From a virus, in the IMG/VR virus record IMGVR_UViG_3300025327_000175, positions 1 to 20,527 of that record: a DNA stretch of 20,527 nt; one strand, written 5' to 3'. Numbering within the stretch: the first letter of the stretch is position 1; each line of letters opens with the position of its first letter. Made by a program: the position numbers and the translations under genes. Under the pieces are notes generated by a model. That model had not been told where the DNA came from and ran no database searches. It was given only the letters and a program-made list of their open reading frames with translations. Below are positions 4,315-11,720 of this stretch, in pieces.

Positions 4315-4818
4315 GTGATGGGCGCATTGACTAAGGCGGGTTGGCAGAGGATGGACGTGCTGGTGAGCGAGCATGGAGCGGATGATGTTCTGCACATGGT
4401 TTGCGATCAGGTGGCGAACGGGATAAGCTTGACCGAGATTGGGCGTTCGGAAGGAATTCCTTATACGGTGCTGTGGAAATGGTTGAAGGGTGAGGATTCC
4501 CGCTTTAAGGCATACTCCGATGCTTTGATGGCAAGGGCTGATTCGGAGGCGCATCGGTTGTTGGAGTTGGCGGATAGTGCTAGCCCGGAAGACGTGAATG
4601 TGGTCAAGCTTCGGACGGATGTTCGGAAGTGGCTGGCGGGGAAGTGGGATCGGGATCGATATGGGGACAAGCAGAGTATTGAGGTTACGCGGGTTGATTT
4701 GAGCATGAAGGATTTGCTGGAGGTTAGGGAGAAGCGGTTGTTGGAGATTGTGCCGATTGAGGGGCAGTCTGAACGGGTTGATGATGATAAGTCCAATGAT
4801 GAGGAGTTGGTCATTTGA
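4315..4818 (+). CDS. terS: Terminase small subunit
   Basis: The 167-residue protein has a helix-turn-helix at about residues 38-58 (SLTEIGRSEGIPYTVLWKWL). Next comes a helical region, and then the motif KLRTDVRKWLAGKWDRDRYGDK (about residues 98-119), which is characteristic of a broad family of phage terminase small subunits. It recognises the packaging site and delivers DNA to the large subunit, whose gene follows with a four-base overlap. Start choice is uncertain: GTG 4315 or ATG 4318, neither with a good ribosome-binding site; the ATG may be used leaderlessly. The acidic C-terminus (SERVDDDKSNDEE) may contact the large subunit. Codon use is G-rich (TTG, GGG, CGG), like TerL and unlike the capsid genes. 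Confidence 0.85.
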   Translation: MMGALTKAGWQRMDVLVSEHGADDVLHMVCDQVANGISLTEIGRSEGIPYTVLWKWLKGEDSRFKAYSDALMARADSEAHRLLELADSASPEDVNVVKLRTDVRKWLAGKWDRDRYGDKQSIEVTRVDLSMKDLLEVREKRLLEIVPIEGQSERVDDDKSNDEELVI

Positions 4819-6347
4819 GTGATGGGCTGACGAAGGATAGGGCGCTGGTGCTGGAGCGGATGCTGTCGGACGATTTGTACTGGAGTCCGTATCGGTTTGC
4901 GTTGTGGGCTTATCCTTGGGGTGAAGGGGAGTTGAAACGGTTCGATGGGCCGAGAGTATGGCAGCGCGGCGTGATGGAGGAGATGGAGCAGTATTTGCGG
5001 GATGCGTATCGGGACAGCAAGACCGGATTGGGGTGGGGGGATTTTTTTCGGAAGGCGGTGGCATCCGGGCGTGGGCCTGGAAAGTCTGCTTTGTTGGGGA
5101 TGCTGGCGCATTGGTTTGCCAGTACGCGGATAGGTTCGAGCGTGTGGGTGGCGGCGAACGGGGAGCCGCAGCTGAGGACAAAGACATTCCCGGAGATAGC
5201 CAAGTGGGTGGCGATGGGGATCAACAAGGACTTTTTCGAGATCAACGCGATGTCGATAAAGCCTTCCAAGTGGTTCGCGGAGCATATCAAATCCCCGCAA
5301 GGGTTGGGAAAAAGCACTGAGTACTATTACATCATGGGCCAGTTGTGGAGCGCGGAGAACCCGGAGGCGTTTGCCGGCGCGCATAACTGGGATGGCGAGA
5401 TGAGCATCTTCGACGAGGCTTCCGGCATTCCGAACGATATATGGGGGGTGCAGGAGGGCGTTTTTACCGAGGACATACCGGATCGGTTCTGGTTTGCCTT
5501 CTCGAACCCTCGCAGGAATACCGGGGAGTTCTTCAACTGCTTCAACAGGCCGGGAAGCAAGTGGCGGACGCTGCATGTCAATTCGATGGATGTCGAGGGG
5601 ATCAACACTTCGACGTTCCAGAACATTGTCGATAAGAATGGTGCGGATTCGGACTCGGCCAGGATTGAGGTATTCGGCCTGTTCCCTCGTGCTGGCGACA
5701 AGCAGTTCATATCGACTCAGGTTGTCATGGAGGCGCAGCGGCGGGAAGTCATTACGGATGCAGGGTCGCCGTTGGTGATGGGGGTTGATGTGGCGCGGGG
5801 AAGTACGGACTACTGTGTTGCGCGATTCAGGCAGGGCAAGGATGCGCGGTCGATACCGCCCGTGCGCTGGCAAGCGAAGGACTTCAATGAATCGGCGCGG
5901 AAGGTGGCTTGGTTGATGGATAAGTACAATCCTGATGGGGTGTTCATTGACCAGGGCATGGGAAGCGCCGTGGTGGATATTCTCAAGACGATGCGTTACA
6001 AGACGACCGAGATTGCTTTCGGGGCGGCTTCGTCTCGGCCTGAGTATGCGTACAAGCGGACTGAGATGTATGCTGACCTACGTGATTGGTTGGGTGGCGG
6101 GGGAGCGATTGATTCATGCCCACGGCTGTACTCTGACTTGACTGAGGTAGAGTTCAAGGAACATGGTCCAGCCAAGGACAAGATCATTCTGGAACCGAAG
6201 GATGACTTGCGGGCCAGATTGGGGCGGTCACCGGATGACGGGGACGCGCTGGTGCTGACGTTTGCGCGTCCGGTGGCACGGAAGGATCGGGCTTCTTATA
6301 ACCGGCAGACTATGTGCAGGGATGTTGACTATGCTATCTTTGGGTAG
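4815..6347 (+). CDS. terL: Terminase large subunit (ATPase/nuclease)
   Basis: 510 residues, a usual size. The packaging ATPase has a Walker A motif SGRGPGKS at about residues 84-91, a Walker B with catalytic Glu MSIFDEA (196-202) and a coupling motif FSNP (229-232). The C-terminal RNase H-like nuclease shows the expected acidic residues: GVDVARG (323-329, D325), VFIDQGMG (376-383, D379) and SPDDGDAL (472-479). All key residues are present, so it should be active. It starts with TTG at 4815, overlapping the TerS stop; GAGGAG lies eight bases upstream inside terS. In the virion assembly line it cuts concatemeric DNA and pumps it through the portal. Confidence 0.95.
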   Translation: MSDGLTKDRALVLERMLSDDLYWSPYRFALWAYPWGEGELKRFDGPRVWQRGVMEEMEQYLRDAYRDSKTGLGWGDFFRKAVASGRGPGKSALLGMLAHWFASTRIGSSVWVAANGEPQLRTKTFPEIAKWVAMGINKDFFEINAMSIKPSKWFAEHIKSPQGLGKSTEYYYIMGQLWSAENPEAFAGAHNWDGEMSIFDEASGIPNDIWGVQEGVFTEDIPDRFWFAFSNPRRNTGEFFNCFNRPGSKWRTLHVNSMDVEGINTSTFQNIVDKNGADSDSARIEVFGLFPRAGDKQFISTQVVMEAQRREVITDAGSPLVMGVDVARGSTDYCVARFRQGKDARSIPPVRWQAKDFNESARKVAWLMDKYNPDGVFIDQGMGSAVVDILKTMRYKTTEIAFGAASSRPEYAYKRTEMYADLRDWLGGGGAIDSCPRLYSDLTEVEFKEHGPAKDKIILEPKDDLRARLGRSPDDGDALVLTFARPVARKDRASYNRQTMCRDVDYAIFG

Positions 6348-6447
6348 CAATTCATCAAGAACCAAAAACTAAAACCAACAAAGAGCAGCAAGGCACAATA
6401 AAAGAGAACCCTGGCAACATCTATAATGAAGAATCTTGTGGAATTTT
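6348..6447. other. Convergent intergenic gap
   Basis: About 100 AT-rich bases separate the terL stop from the stop of the leftward repressor gene. I see no strong hairpin with a T-run on either strand, so opposing transcripts may overlap here. It marks the left edge of the leftward island. Confidence 0.4.
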
Positions 6448-6630
6448 TCATGGTTTTTTAAGGGTACGCTTGTTGAGCAGGTAGAACAACTTCCTTGCCG
6501 CTTCCGGCATTTTCGATTCACCTGATTCCCATCGGCACCAGGTTCGTGCGGAAACATCGACCTGCGCTGCCGCTTTCGACAGCGACAGGCCGAGTTTCTT
6601 TCTTGCTTGCTTCAAGTCATGCGGTGTCAT
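6448..6630 (-). CDS. XRE-family small repressor (60 aa)
   Basis: A Cro/CI-type helix-turn-helix spans almost the whole protein: DLKQARKKLGLSLSKAAAQV, then SARTWCRWESGESKMPEAARKLFYLL. The RxWxRWExGxxxMP pattern is typical of XRE-family regulators of phages and toxin-antitoxin loci. Two adjacent ATGs are possible. The one at 6633 overlaps the upstream stop (ATGA) but is only three bases from AAGGA; the one at 6630 is six bases away and is preferred. Second gene of a leftward pair driven by the promoter at 7311-7283, which carries TTGTCA/TGACAA repeats that this protein probably binds (inference). No toxin gene is visible beside it. Confidence 0.75.
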   Translation of the reverse strand: MTPHDLKQARKKLGLSLSKAAAQVDVSARTWCRWESGESKMPEAARKLFYLLNKRTLKKP

Positions 6631-7247
6631 CATGTATCCTTGTCGCGGGTCATTGCCAGGATTTCGCTGCGGCGCCAGCAAGTGCAGCCGGCCGTAAGAC
6701 GAATCGGCTTCGGAGCGCGGCCCGTCTTGCACCACGACCACCAAGTCGACTTTGATACCGGGATGATTTGCAACACCTGCGGCAGGCGCAGCAGGCGGTC
6801 AGGTGCAGGGATAGGCTGGATGGATTTCCGCGCTCTAGGCTGGCTGGGTTTCCGCACGCGAGTCATGTTCGCCAAAGTCACAGTAATCCATGGATCATTT
6901 CCAAGCGGGGTATTCTCCAACGCTACGCGGATAATCGGGTTTCGTTTCGCCAGCCGGCGCGCCTCGCCTCGGGCAAGTTTCAGCATTCCGTCTGTCTTGT
7001 CGCCGTACTGTTGCCGAAGCTGGGCATCGGCTTGCTGCATGCCAAGTTCCAGCGCTGCATCGTCCGGCACCGCCTGGCGCATAGCTGCGTTCAAGCGGCG
7101 GCAGAACTCTCGCACAATATCGGCAGGAATTCCATCGGCAGCAAGTACAGCACTAATTTCCTCAATTGCCTTTTGCTGATCCAATGGCAAGGTGCCGTCT
7201 CCACCCAAATCAATCGCTCCTATTTTGTTTGCGGTTGTATCGGTCAT
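6630..7247 (-). CDS. Scaffold-like segment joined to an AlpA-type HTH (205 aa)
   Basis: The C-terminal part (about residues 150-203: LLRLPQVLQIIPVSKSTWWS, then GRAPKPIRLTAGCTCWRRSEI) is a clear AlpA-type winged helix of the MerR/excisionase superfamily, used by phages and genomic islands as activators or excisionases. The N-terminal part (about 66-131) has a helical stretch QLRQQYGDKTDGMLKLARGE, then LENTPLGNDPW and TLANM. This resembles the region of phage scaffold proteins represented here by residues 174-225 of the scaffold gene (ALKKEWGQAYEQEMNMAFTA and onward). Fusion of such a segment to AlpA is unusual. Its ribosome-binding site is weak (AAGAAA). It is the first gene of the leftward island. 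Confidence 0.65.
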   Translation of the reverse strand: MTDTTANKIGAIDLGGDGTLPLDQQKAIEEISAVLAADGIPADIVREFCRRLNAAMRQAVPDDAALELGMQQADAQLRQQYGDKTDGMLKLARGEARRLAKRNPIIRVALENTPLGNDPWITVTLANMTRVRKPSQPRARKSIQPIPAPDRLLRLPQVLQIIPVSKSTWWSWCKTGRAPKPIRLTAGCTCWRRSEILAMTRDKDT

Positions 7248-7282
7248 TGGTATTTCTTAATTGGTATTGAATGTTGATGTTC

Positions 7283-7311
7283 ATCCTACGACAGATTGTC
7301 ACACTTGTCAA
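7283..7311 (-). promoter_or_regulatory. Leftward promoter of the repressor island
   Basis: On the minus strand a perfect -35 TTGACA (7311-7306) is followed by a 17-base spacer and TAGGAT (7288-7283). The -35 lies inside the palindrome at 7305-7317, so repressor binding there would block it. This suggests autoregulation of the XRE gene. Confidence 0.65.
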
Positions 7312-7343
7312 TGACAATTTGTCATAGTTTGCAAGTCATTGAC
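7296..7343. promoter_or_regulatory. TTGTCA/TGACAA operator array
   Basis: TTGTCA occurs at 7296-7301, 7305-7310 and 7319-7324, and its inverse TGACAA at 7312-7317. Positions 7305-7317 form a perfect palindrome around one base, and GTCATTGAC (7335-7343) is another. The array covers the leftward -35 and the rightward -35, so one regulator could control both directions. Confidence 0.6.
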
Positions 7344-7367
7344 TTTTAAGAAGAAAAATCGCACAAT
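7339..7367 (+). promoter_or_regulatory. Rightward promoter for the portal/capsid operon
   Basis: TTGACT (7339-7344), a 17-base spacer and CACAAT (7362-7367). The -35 overlaps the palindrome GTCATTGAC. It would start a transcript shortly before the 72-aa gene at 7401, so the capsid genes could be expressed separately from the terminase. Confidence 0.45.
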
Positions 7368-7400
7368 TAAAGGCACTAATCACCCGCAAAGGAGATCGCT

Positions 7401-7619
7401 ATGGGCAGTATCGTAAGTTCGATTTTCGGCGGTGGGGAGAGAGAATCCGCTCCGCCGCCGCCGCCGCCCGCTCCGACAATCGATACCGCCGCAGTCAATG
7501 CCGCCGCCTCCGATGAGCGCAGACGCCGCGCTACCGCCGAGGGCAGAGCTAGCACAATGCTGGCGCAGGAAGAAGAAGATACTGCGCAGACAGCGCGGAG
7601 ACGCCTACTTGGTTCGTAA
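7401..7619 (+). CDS. Small pre-portal protein with proline run (72 aa)
   Basis: ATG 7401 has AAGGAG at ideal spacing. The protein begins with a short Gly/Ile/Ser-rich stretch (GSIVSSIFGGG), then six consecutive prolines in PPPPPPAP, then an acidic/basic helical half rich in Arg, Glu and Ala and ending ARRRLLGS. Proteins of this layout, ending in a short 'LLG' tail, commonly precede the portal in podoviruses and related phages and are probably minor virion or assembly components. The function is not known. Confidence 0.65.
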   Translation: MGSIVSSIFGGGERESAPPPPPPAPTIDTAAVNAAASDERRRRATAEGRASTMLAQEEEDTAQTARRRLLGS

Positions 7620-7622
7620 GCC

Positions 7623-9257
7623 ATGAAGCCAAATAACGAGACTGCCGAAGCGATCATCAAGCGCACGGATGAGTTGCGCGGCAAGCGCGCCAATTGGGAA
7701 AGCCATTGGGAAGAAGTCGCGCAACGAGTCTTGCCGAATTATAGCAGTCTGTTTCAGGGGCGCGGTTTCGTTATCGGTGGCGAGAAGCGCACACAGGAAG
7801 TATTCGATTCGACGGCATCAATCGCCCTGACGCGCTTCTCTTCGGCAATGGAATCCACGCTGACGCCGCGACAAGGTACGTGGCATCACCTGAAGTCGAG
7901 CAATCCCGATCTGATGAAGGATCGCGCAACGCGGCTCTGGTTCGAGGAAGTCAATCGGCTGCTGTTCAAGTACCGCTACAGTCCCAAGGCGAACTTCGCT
8001 TCGCAAATCCACGAAAGCTATATGTCCCTCGGTGCCTTCGGTTCCGGGATCATGTTCGTCGATGATCTGCAAACGAAGCGCGGGAATGATGGCATACGCT
8101 ACAAGTCCATTTTCCTTGGTGAAATCTATTTCTGCGAGAACCATCAAGGCATTGTCGATACCGCATATCGCATCTTCAACATGAATGCGCGGCAGTTGAT
8201 GCAGAAGTTTGGCGACAAGGTTCCGAAAGAGATCACCGATATTGCAGACAAGAATCAGGACAAGGAATACGAAGTCATCCATTGCGTGCGCCCGAATACC
8301 GACCAGATCGAGGGCCGCATCGACTTCAAGGGCATGGAGTTCTATTCCGCCTACGTTGTGCGCGAAGGCGCTGCGTTGCTGCAAGAAGGCGGCTACAACA
8401 CTTTCCCATTCCCGATCAGCCGCTATGTGACGACACCTGGCGAAACCTATGGCCGCAGTCCGGCCATGATGGTACTTCCGGCGATCAAGACGCTGAACGA
8501 GGAAAAGAAAACCATTCTCAAGCAGGGCCATCGGATTGTCGATCCTGTCCTATTGGCCTTCGATGATGGGGTGCTGGATTCATTCAGCTTGAAGGCTGGG
8601 GCCATCAACTATGGCGGCGTATCTGCAGAAGGCCGTCCTCTGGTGCATCCGTTGCCGACTGGCAATCTTGCCATCGCGCAAGAGATGATGAATGACGAAC
8701 GCGCGGTCATCAATGATGCTTTCCTTGTCACGTTGTTCCAGATTCTTGTCGATACACCGCAGATGACGGCGACGGAAGTAATGGAGCGTGCGCGTGAAAA
8801 GGGCGCATTGCTGGCTCCGACGATGGGACGGCAACAGTCAGAACTGCTCGGGCCGATGATCGAACGCGAGATTGATCTGCTCATGCGGCAGGGAAAGATT
8901 CCGCCATTGCCGATGTCGTTGCGGGAAGCCGAGGGCGAGTACCGCATCGAATACGACTCGCCATTGTCTAGAGCACAGAAGGCAGAGGAAGGCGCTGGCA
9001 CGATGCGGACGATTCAATGGGCCGCCGAGATTGCCGCGACTTCGCAGAATCCTGCCGTGTTCGATCACTTCAACTTTGACGAGATTATTCCTGAGTTGGC
9101 AGATATCAATGCAATGCCGGTTCGGTTCATCAACGATCCGCAAGCCATCCAGGCAATCCGCGAAGGACGGCAACAGCAAGCGGCAACGCAGCAGTTGATT
9201 GATTCCGCCCCGTCTATTGCGGCCATGATGAAGCAGGGAGTGGGTGCACCGGCATGA
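7623..9257 (+). CDS. Portal (head-tail connector) protein
   Basis: At 544 residues it is the right size for a T7-like connector (T7 gp8 is 536). Recognisable features are the N-terminal helix RANWESHWEEVAQRVLP (about 22-38), the ESYMSLGAFGSGIMFVDD segment, the YVTTPGETYGRSPAMMVLPA segment, the core helix KTLNEEKKTILKQGHRI, and the MTATEVMERAREKGALL region near the crown. It forms the ring through which TerL packages DNA and on which the tail is built. It starts three bases after the previous stop without a clear Shine-Dalgarno sequence, suggesting coupling. Its stop overlaps the next small gene by ATGA. The long frame on the opposite strand is a shadow. Confidence 0.92.
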   Translation: MKPNNETAEAIIKRTDELRGKRANWESHWEEVAQRVLPNYSSLFQGRGFVIGGEKRTQEVFDSTASIALTRFSSAMESTLTPRQGTWHHLKSSNPDLMKDRATRLWFEEVNRLLFKYRYSPKANFASQIHESYMSLGAFGSGIMFVDDLQTKRGNDGIRYKSIFLGEIYFCENHQGIVDTAYRIFNMNARQLMQKFGDKVPKEITDIADKNQDKEYEVIHCVRPNTDQIEGRIDFKGMEFYSAYVVREGAALLQEGGYNTFPFPISRYVTTPGETYGRSPAMMVLPAIKTLNEEKKTILKQGHRIVDPVLLAFDDGVLDSFSLKAGAINYGGVSAEGRPLVHPLPTGNLAIAQEMMNDERAVINDAFLVTLFQILVDTPQMTATEVMERAREKGALLAPTMGRQQSELLGPMIEREIDLLMRQGKIPPLPMSLREAEGEYRIEYDSPLSRAQKAEEGAGTMRTIQWAAEIAATSQNPAVFDHFNFDEIIPELADINAMPVRFINDPQAIQAIREGRQQQAATQQLIDSAPSIAAMMKQGVGAPA

Positions 9258-9406
9258 ACCTGGTTGACAAGACGTTCTCGGTATTGGTCGCAACCATGTT
9301 CGTTGCAATGTTCTACGGCATGACGACGCATAACCTGCCGCTTGCCGTTGTCGGGATCATCGGCTTTCACGGCTTCATCTTCGCTTGGTGGAAATTGACA
9401 GAGTGA
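9254..9406 (+). CDS. Small two-helix membrane protein (50 aa)
   Basis: A 50-codon frame begins in the portal stop (ATGA) and ends in the start of the next gene (GTGA), so it fills the gap exactly. It has two hydrophobic stretches, about residues 7-23 (FSVLVATMFVAMFYGM) and 29-45 (PLAVVGIIGFHGFIFAW), joined by a short polar turn, then WKLTE. This is a hairpin topology seen in class II holins and other small phage membrane proteins. Its place between portal and scaffold is not typical of lysis cassettes, and no endolysin is visible, so a lysis role is only a possibility. Confidence 0.6.
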   Translation: MNLVDKTFSVLVATMFVAMFYGMTTHNLPLAVVGIIGFHGFIFAWWKLTE

Positions 9407-9675
9407 ATCTAATCGAGAAAGCAAGGAACTACCTTTCACAGCGGCAACGCGCATACAAGCTGGCCTTTACCGGCGTTGCGGGCGATGCCGTATTGCAGGA
9501 TTTGGCGCGGTTCTGTCGCGCAAACCAATCATGCTTCCATCCTGATGAGCGAGTGAGTGCGCTAATGGAAGGACGGCGTGAGGTATGGCTGCGAATCATG
9601 GAGCATTTAAAGCTCACTGAGGAACAGCTTGCGAATATTCACATTCCATCACAACGAAAGGAAGGCAATGACTGA
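9403..9675 (+). CDS. Bbp19-type phage protein (90 aa)
   Basis: The GTG at 9403 overlaps the previous stop by four bases and gives the expected N-terminus (VNLIEKARNYLSQRQRAY). Upstream GTG/TTG codons in the frame would overlap the membrane-protein gene more. The core LQDLARFCRANQSCF, then EGRREVWLRIMEHLKL is typical of the Bbp19 family, named for Bordetella phage BPP-1, a small protein always found between portal and scaffold in this phage type. It is all helical. The role is unproven; the location suggests head assembly. It overlaps the scaffold gene by eight bases. Confidence 0.75.
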   Translation: MNLIEKARNYLSQRQRAYKLAFTGVAGDAVLQDLARFCRANQSCFHPDERVSALMEGRREVWLRIMEHLKLTEEQLANIHIPSQRKEGND

Positions 9676-10525
9676 TATTACCGCCCCCGCAGTATCCGGA
9701 CAAGGCACTGATACTACCGCCAGCACTGATACTACCGCCGCAACATCCATCGATACCAATTCTGTATCCGCATCAAATACGATTGGCTGGCTTACAGATG
9801 CGCCGGAAGATATTACAGGATTCGTCAGGAATAAAGGATGGAATACCCCGATTGATGCAATCATTTCCTACAAGCAACTTGAGAAATTTGTAGGGACTCC
9901 GGCTGACAAATTGCTGCGGTTGCCGGATTTTGACAAAGGTGATAAGCACGAGATAGATCAGTTTTACAATAAACTTGGTCGCCCTGTAGAATCAAACAAA
10001 TATGAAATTCCAGTACCGGAAAATGTTGATCCTGCGTTCGCGGAAGCAGCCAAGTTGAAATTTCATGAACTTGGCATTACCGCAAGGCAAGCGAAGGCAC
10101 TTGCTGAATGGAATAATGAGTTTGCCACTCAAACAATCAATAAACATAATGAAGCCTACAACCAGGCTATAACCGCAGAAAACAATGCACTGAAAAAAGA
10201 ATGGGGGCAAGCTTATGAGCAGGAAATGAATATGGCATTTACTGCCGCCAGAGCATTGGGGTTGACTTCAGAGAAGATAGATAAATTGAAGCAATCCATT
10301 GGATTCGCCGATACCATGAAAATGATGGCAAATATCGGTAAGCGGGTTGGTGAAGACAAGTATGTTGATGGCGAAGGCTCAGGTGGGAATGTGGCCATGA
10401 CACCAGCAATGGCAAGGGAAAAAATCAATAATGCCAGAAATGACAAGGAATTTCAGGCAAAGCTTATAGCGGGCAACGCAAGCGCCAAAGCCGAATGGGA
10501 TCGTTGGCACGGATTTCTGCAATGA
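9668..10525 (+). CDS. Capsid scaffold / assembly protein
   Basis: The ATG at 9668 has AAGGAAGG before it and is preferred over an upstream in-frame start at 9629 that would lie inside the Bbp19-type gene. The 285-residue protein has a Thr/Ala/Ser/Asp-rich disordered N-terminus (residues 1-40, with a tandem repeat TDTTAS/TDTTAA). It then has a WLTDAPEDITGFVRNKGW segment, a long acidic helical middle (130-230, with ALKKEWGQAYEQEMNMAF) and a C-terminal basic helix (KINNARNDKEF, then KAEWDRWHGF) of the kind that binds capsid protein. Position just before the capsid gene supports the call. The region is AT-richer, with more AAA/AAT codons than its neighbours. Confidence 0.85.
   Translation: MTDITAPAVSGQGTDTTASTDTTAATSIDTNSVSASNTIGWLTDAPEDITGFVRNKGWNTPIDAIISYKQLEKFVGTPADKLLRLPDFDKGDKHEIDQFYNKLGRPVESNKYEIPVPENVDPAFAEAAKLKFHELGITARQAKALAEWNNEFATQTINKHNEAYNQAITAENNALKKEWGQAYEQEMNMAFTAARALGLTSEKIDKLKQSIGFADTMKMMANIGKRVGEDKYVDGEGSGGNVAMTPAMAREKINNARNDKEFQAKLIAGNASAKAEWDRWHGFLQ
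9705..9740. repeat. 18-bp tandem duplication in the scaffold gene
   Basis: GCACTGATACTACCGCCA (9705-9722) is followed directly by the same unit differing only in the last base (9723-9740). It adds six codons in frame within the disordered N-terminus, where length changes should be tolerated. Confidence 0.85.
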
Positions 10526-10725
10526 GCGACAACCCGGCACTTGAATGTTTGAAGTTGGCGGCAACGCTTGTCAGTCCGTCTGTTCAGGACAGAGAAAAAG
10601 AGGTTGAAATAATCTCAGAAAAGTTGTATGTTCATTATCGCAAACTTATGGATATGGGATTTGACCCACATCCAATATCTGCGATACCAGACAAGCCAAG
10701 GCGAGGAAGGCCGCCAAAGCCCTGA
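10522..10725 (+). CDS. Small protein with AT-hook-like tail (67 aa)
   Basis: ATG 10522 overlaps the scaffold stop (ATGA). Residues about 1-50 are helical (NPALECLKLAATLVS, then KEVEIISEKLYVHYRKLMDMG). The C-terminus PRRGRPPKP matches the RGRP core of an AT-hook, a minor-groove DNA-binding motif. Small proteins at this position with such tails occur in related podoviruses. It could contact DNA during assembly, or the tail could be a simple basic anchor. It has no strong ribosome-binding site and probably relies on coupling. Confidence 0.55.
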   Translation: MSDNPALECLKLAATLVSPSVQDREKEVEIISEKLYVHYRKLMDMGFDPHPISAIPDKPRRGRPPKP

Positions 10726-10826
10726 CAATTAGAGTAGTGTCAGACCCCTCTTGATGAGGACAAGTCAAGGAATGTGACCGCCTTAAAAGGTTGCAAACTT
10801 TTTCTTCAATTATCAGGAGACATACC

Positions 10827-11720
10827 ATGTCTGTAAATCTGCCTACTCATTTTGTACAGCAGTACAGTTCCAATATCCAACTTCTCCTCGCGGCACAAGG
10901 GGGTAAATTTACCTCTAAAGTCATGATGGGGAGCCATGTTGGCAAGCAAGCAAGTCCAGTAGATCAGTTCGGTGCAGTCGAAATGCAGTTGGTAACTTCT
11001 CGCTTCGCGCCGAAGCAACGAACTGATGCTCCCACCGACCGCCGTTGGGTTTTCCCGAGCGATTATGACCTGAATCAAATGGTTGATTCGTTTGACAAAC
11101 TCAAGATGATTACCGATGTAAACAGCACTTATGTAGTGAATGCTGTTAAAGCGGCAAATCGTCAAATGGACAGAATCATCATCAACGCCTTTACGAGCAC
11201 TGCAAAAACTGGAGAGAATGGCGGAACTTCAACCATTTTCACAGCAGGCAATGAGGTTGACGTAGCTGTTGGCGGTGCCAACTCGAAGTTGAACGTAGCC
11301 AAACTCAAAGCTGTACGGGAACAGATGGAGAGTCAGTTCGTAGACTTCGAGACAGAAGAAGTATATTGCGGCTTGACAGCCGCCGACAATGCCTCGCTTC
11401 TGAACGAAATTCAGATTATCTCATCCGACTTCAATGGCGGCGATGCTGTTCTAAAGGATGGGCGCGTTGTCTCGTTCTTGGGTTTCACGTTCTGCCAGTC
11501 ACAACTGATAGAACAATTGCTGGCTGGAACGAATGAGGTTACTTTGCCGGTGTGGTGCAAGTCGGGGATGTACATTGGTCTGTGGGAAGATGTGCAGAAC
11601 GATGTTCATCCGCGCCATGACATTCAGGGCGATCCTTGGGAAATTACCACTACAATGTCTGCTGGTGCCACACGCCTTGAAGAAAACAAGGTGTATGCGA
11701 TTGAGAGCTACCGGGCGTGA
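10827..11720 (+). CDS. Major capsid protein
   Basis: The ATG at 10827 with AGGAG at seven-base spacing is chosen over an upstream in-frame start at 10791. The 297-residue protein matches the BPP-1-type capsid family: an N-terminal region THFVQQYSSNIQLLLAAQGG, the block MGSHVGKQASPVDQFGAV (about 34-51) and TDAPTDRRWVFPSDYDL (about 66-82), then the helical spine TYVVNAVKAANRQMDRIII. The fold is expected to be HK97-like, forming the T=7 shell. The strong ribosome-binding site fits high expression. It is preceded by a gap of about 100 bases without a clear promoter. Confidence 0.92.
   Translation: MSVNLPTHFVQQYSSNIQLLLAAQGGKFTSKVMMGSHVGKQASPVDQFGAVEMQLVTSRFAPKQRTDAPTDRRWVFPSDYDLNQMVDSFDKLKMITDVNSTYVVNAVKAANRQMDRIIINAFTSTAKTGENGGTSTIFTAGNEVDVAVGGANSKLNVAKLKAVREQMESQFVDFETEEVYCGLTAADNASLLNEIQIISSDFNGGDAVLKDGRVVSFLGFTFCQSQLIEQLLAGTNEVTLPVWCKSGMYIGLWEDVQNDVHPRHDIQGDPWEITTTMSAGATRLEENKVYAIESYRA

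Noticed and set aside
4297-5873. Long minus-strand frames opposite terS and terL (296 and 470 codons)
   Set aside because: They mirror the G-rich codon pattern of the terminase genes, have Pro/Arg/His-rich low-quality sequence, no ribosome-binding sites, and lie antisense to clearly recognised genes.
7818-8531. 237-codon minus-strand frame inside the portal gene
   Set aside because: Shadow of the portal reading frame; no start signal and no recognisable domain.
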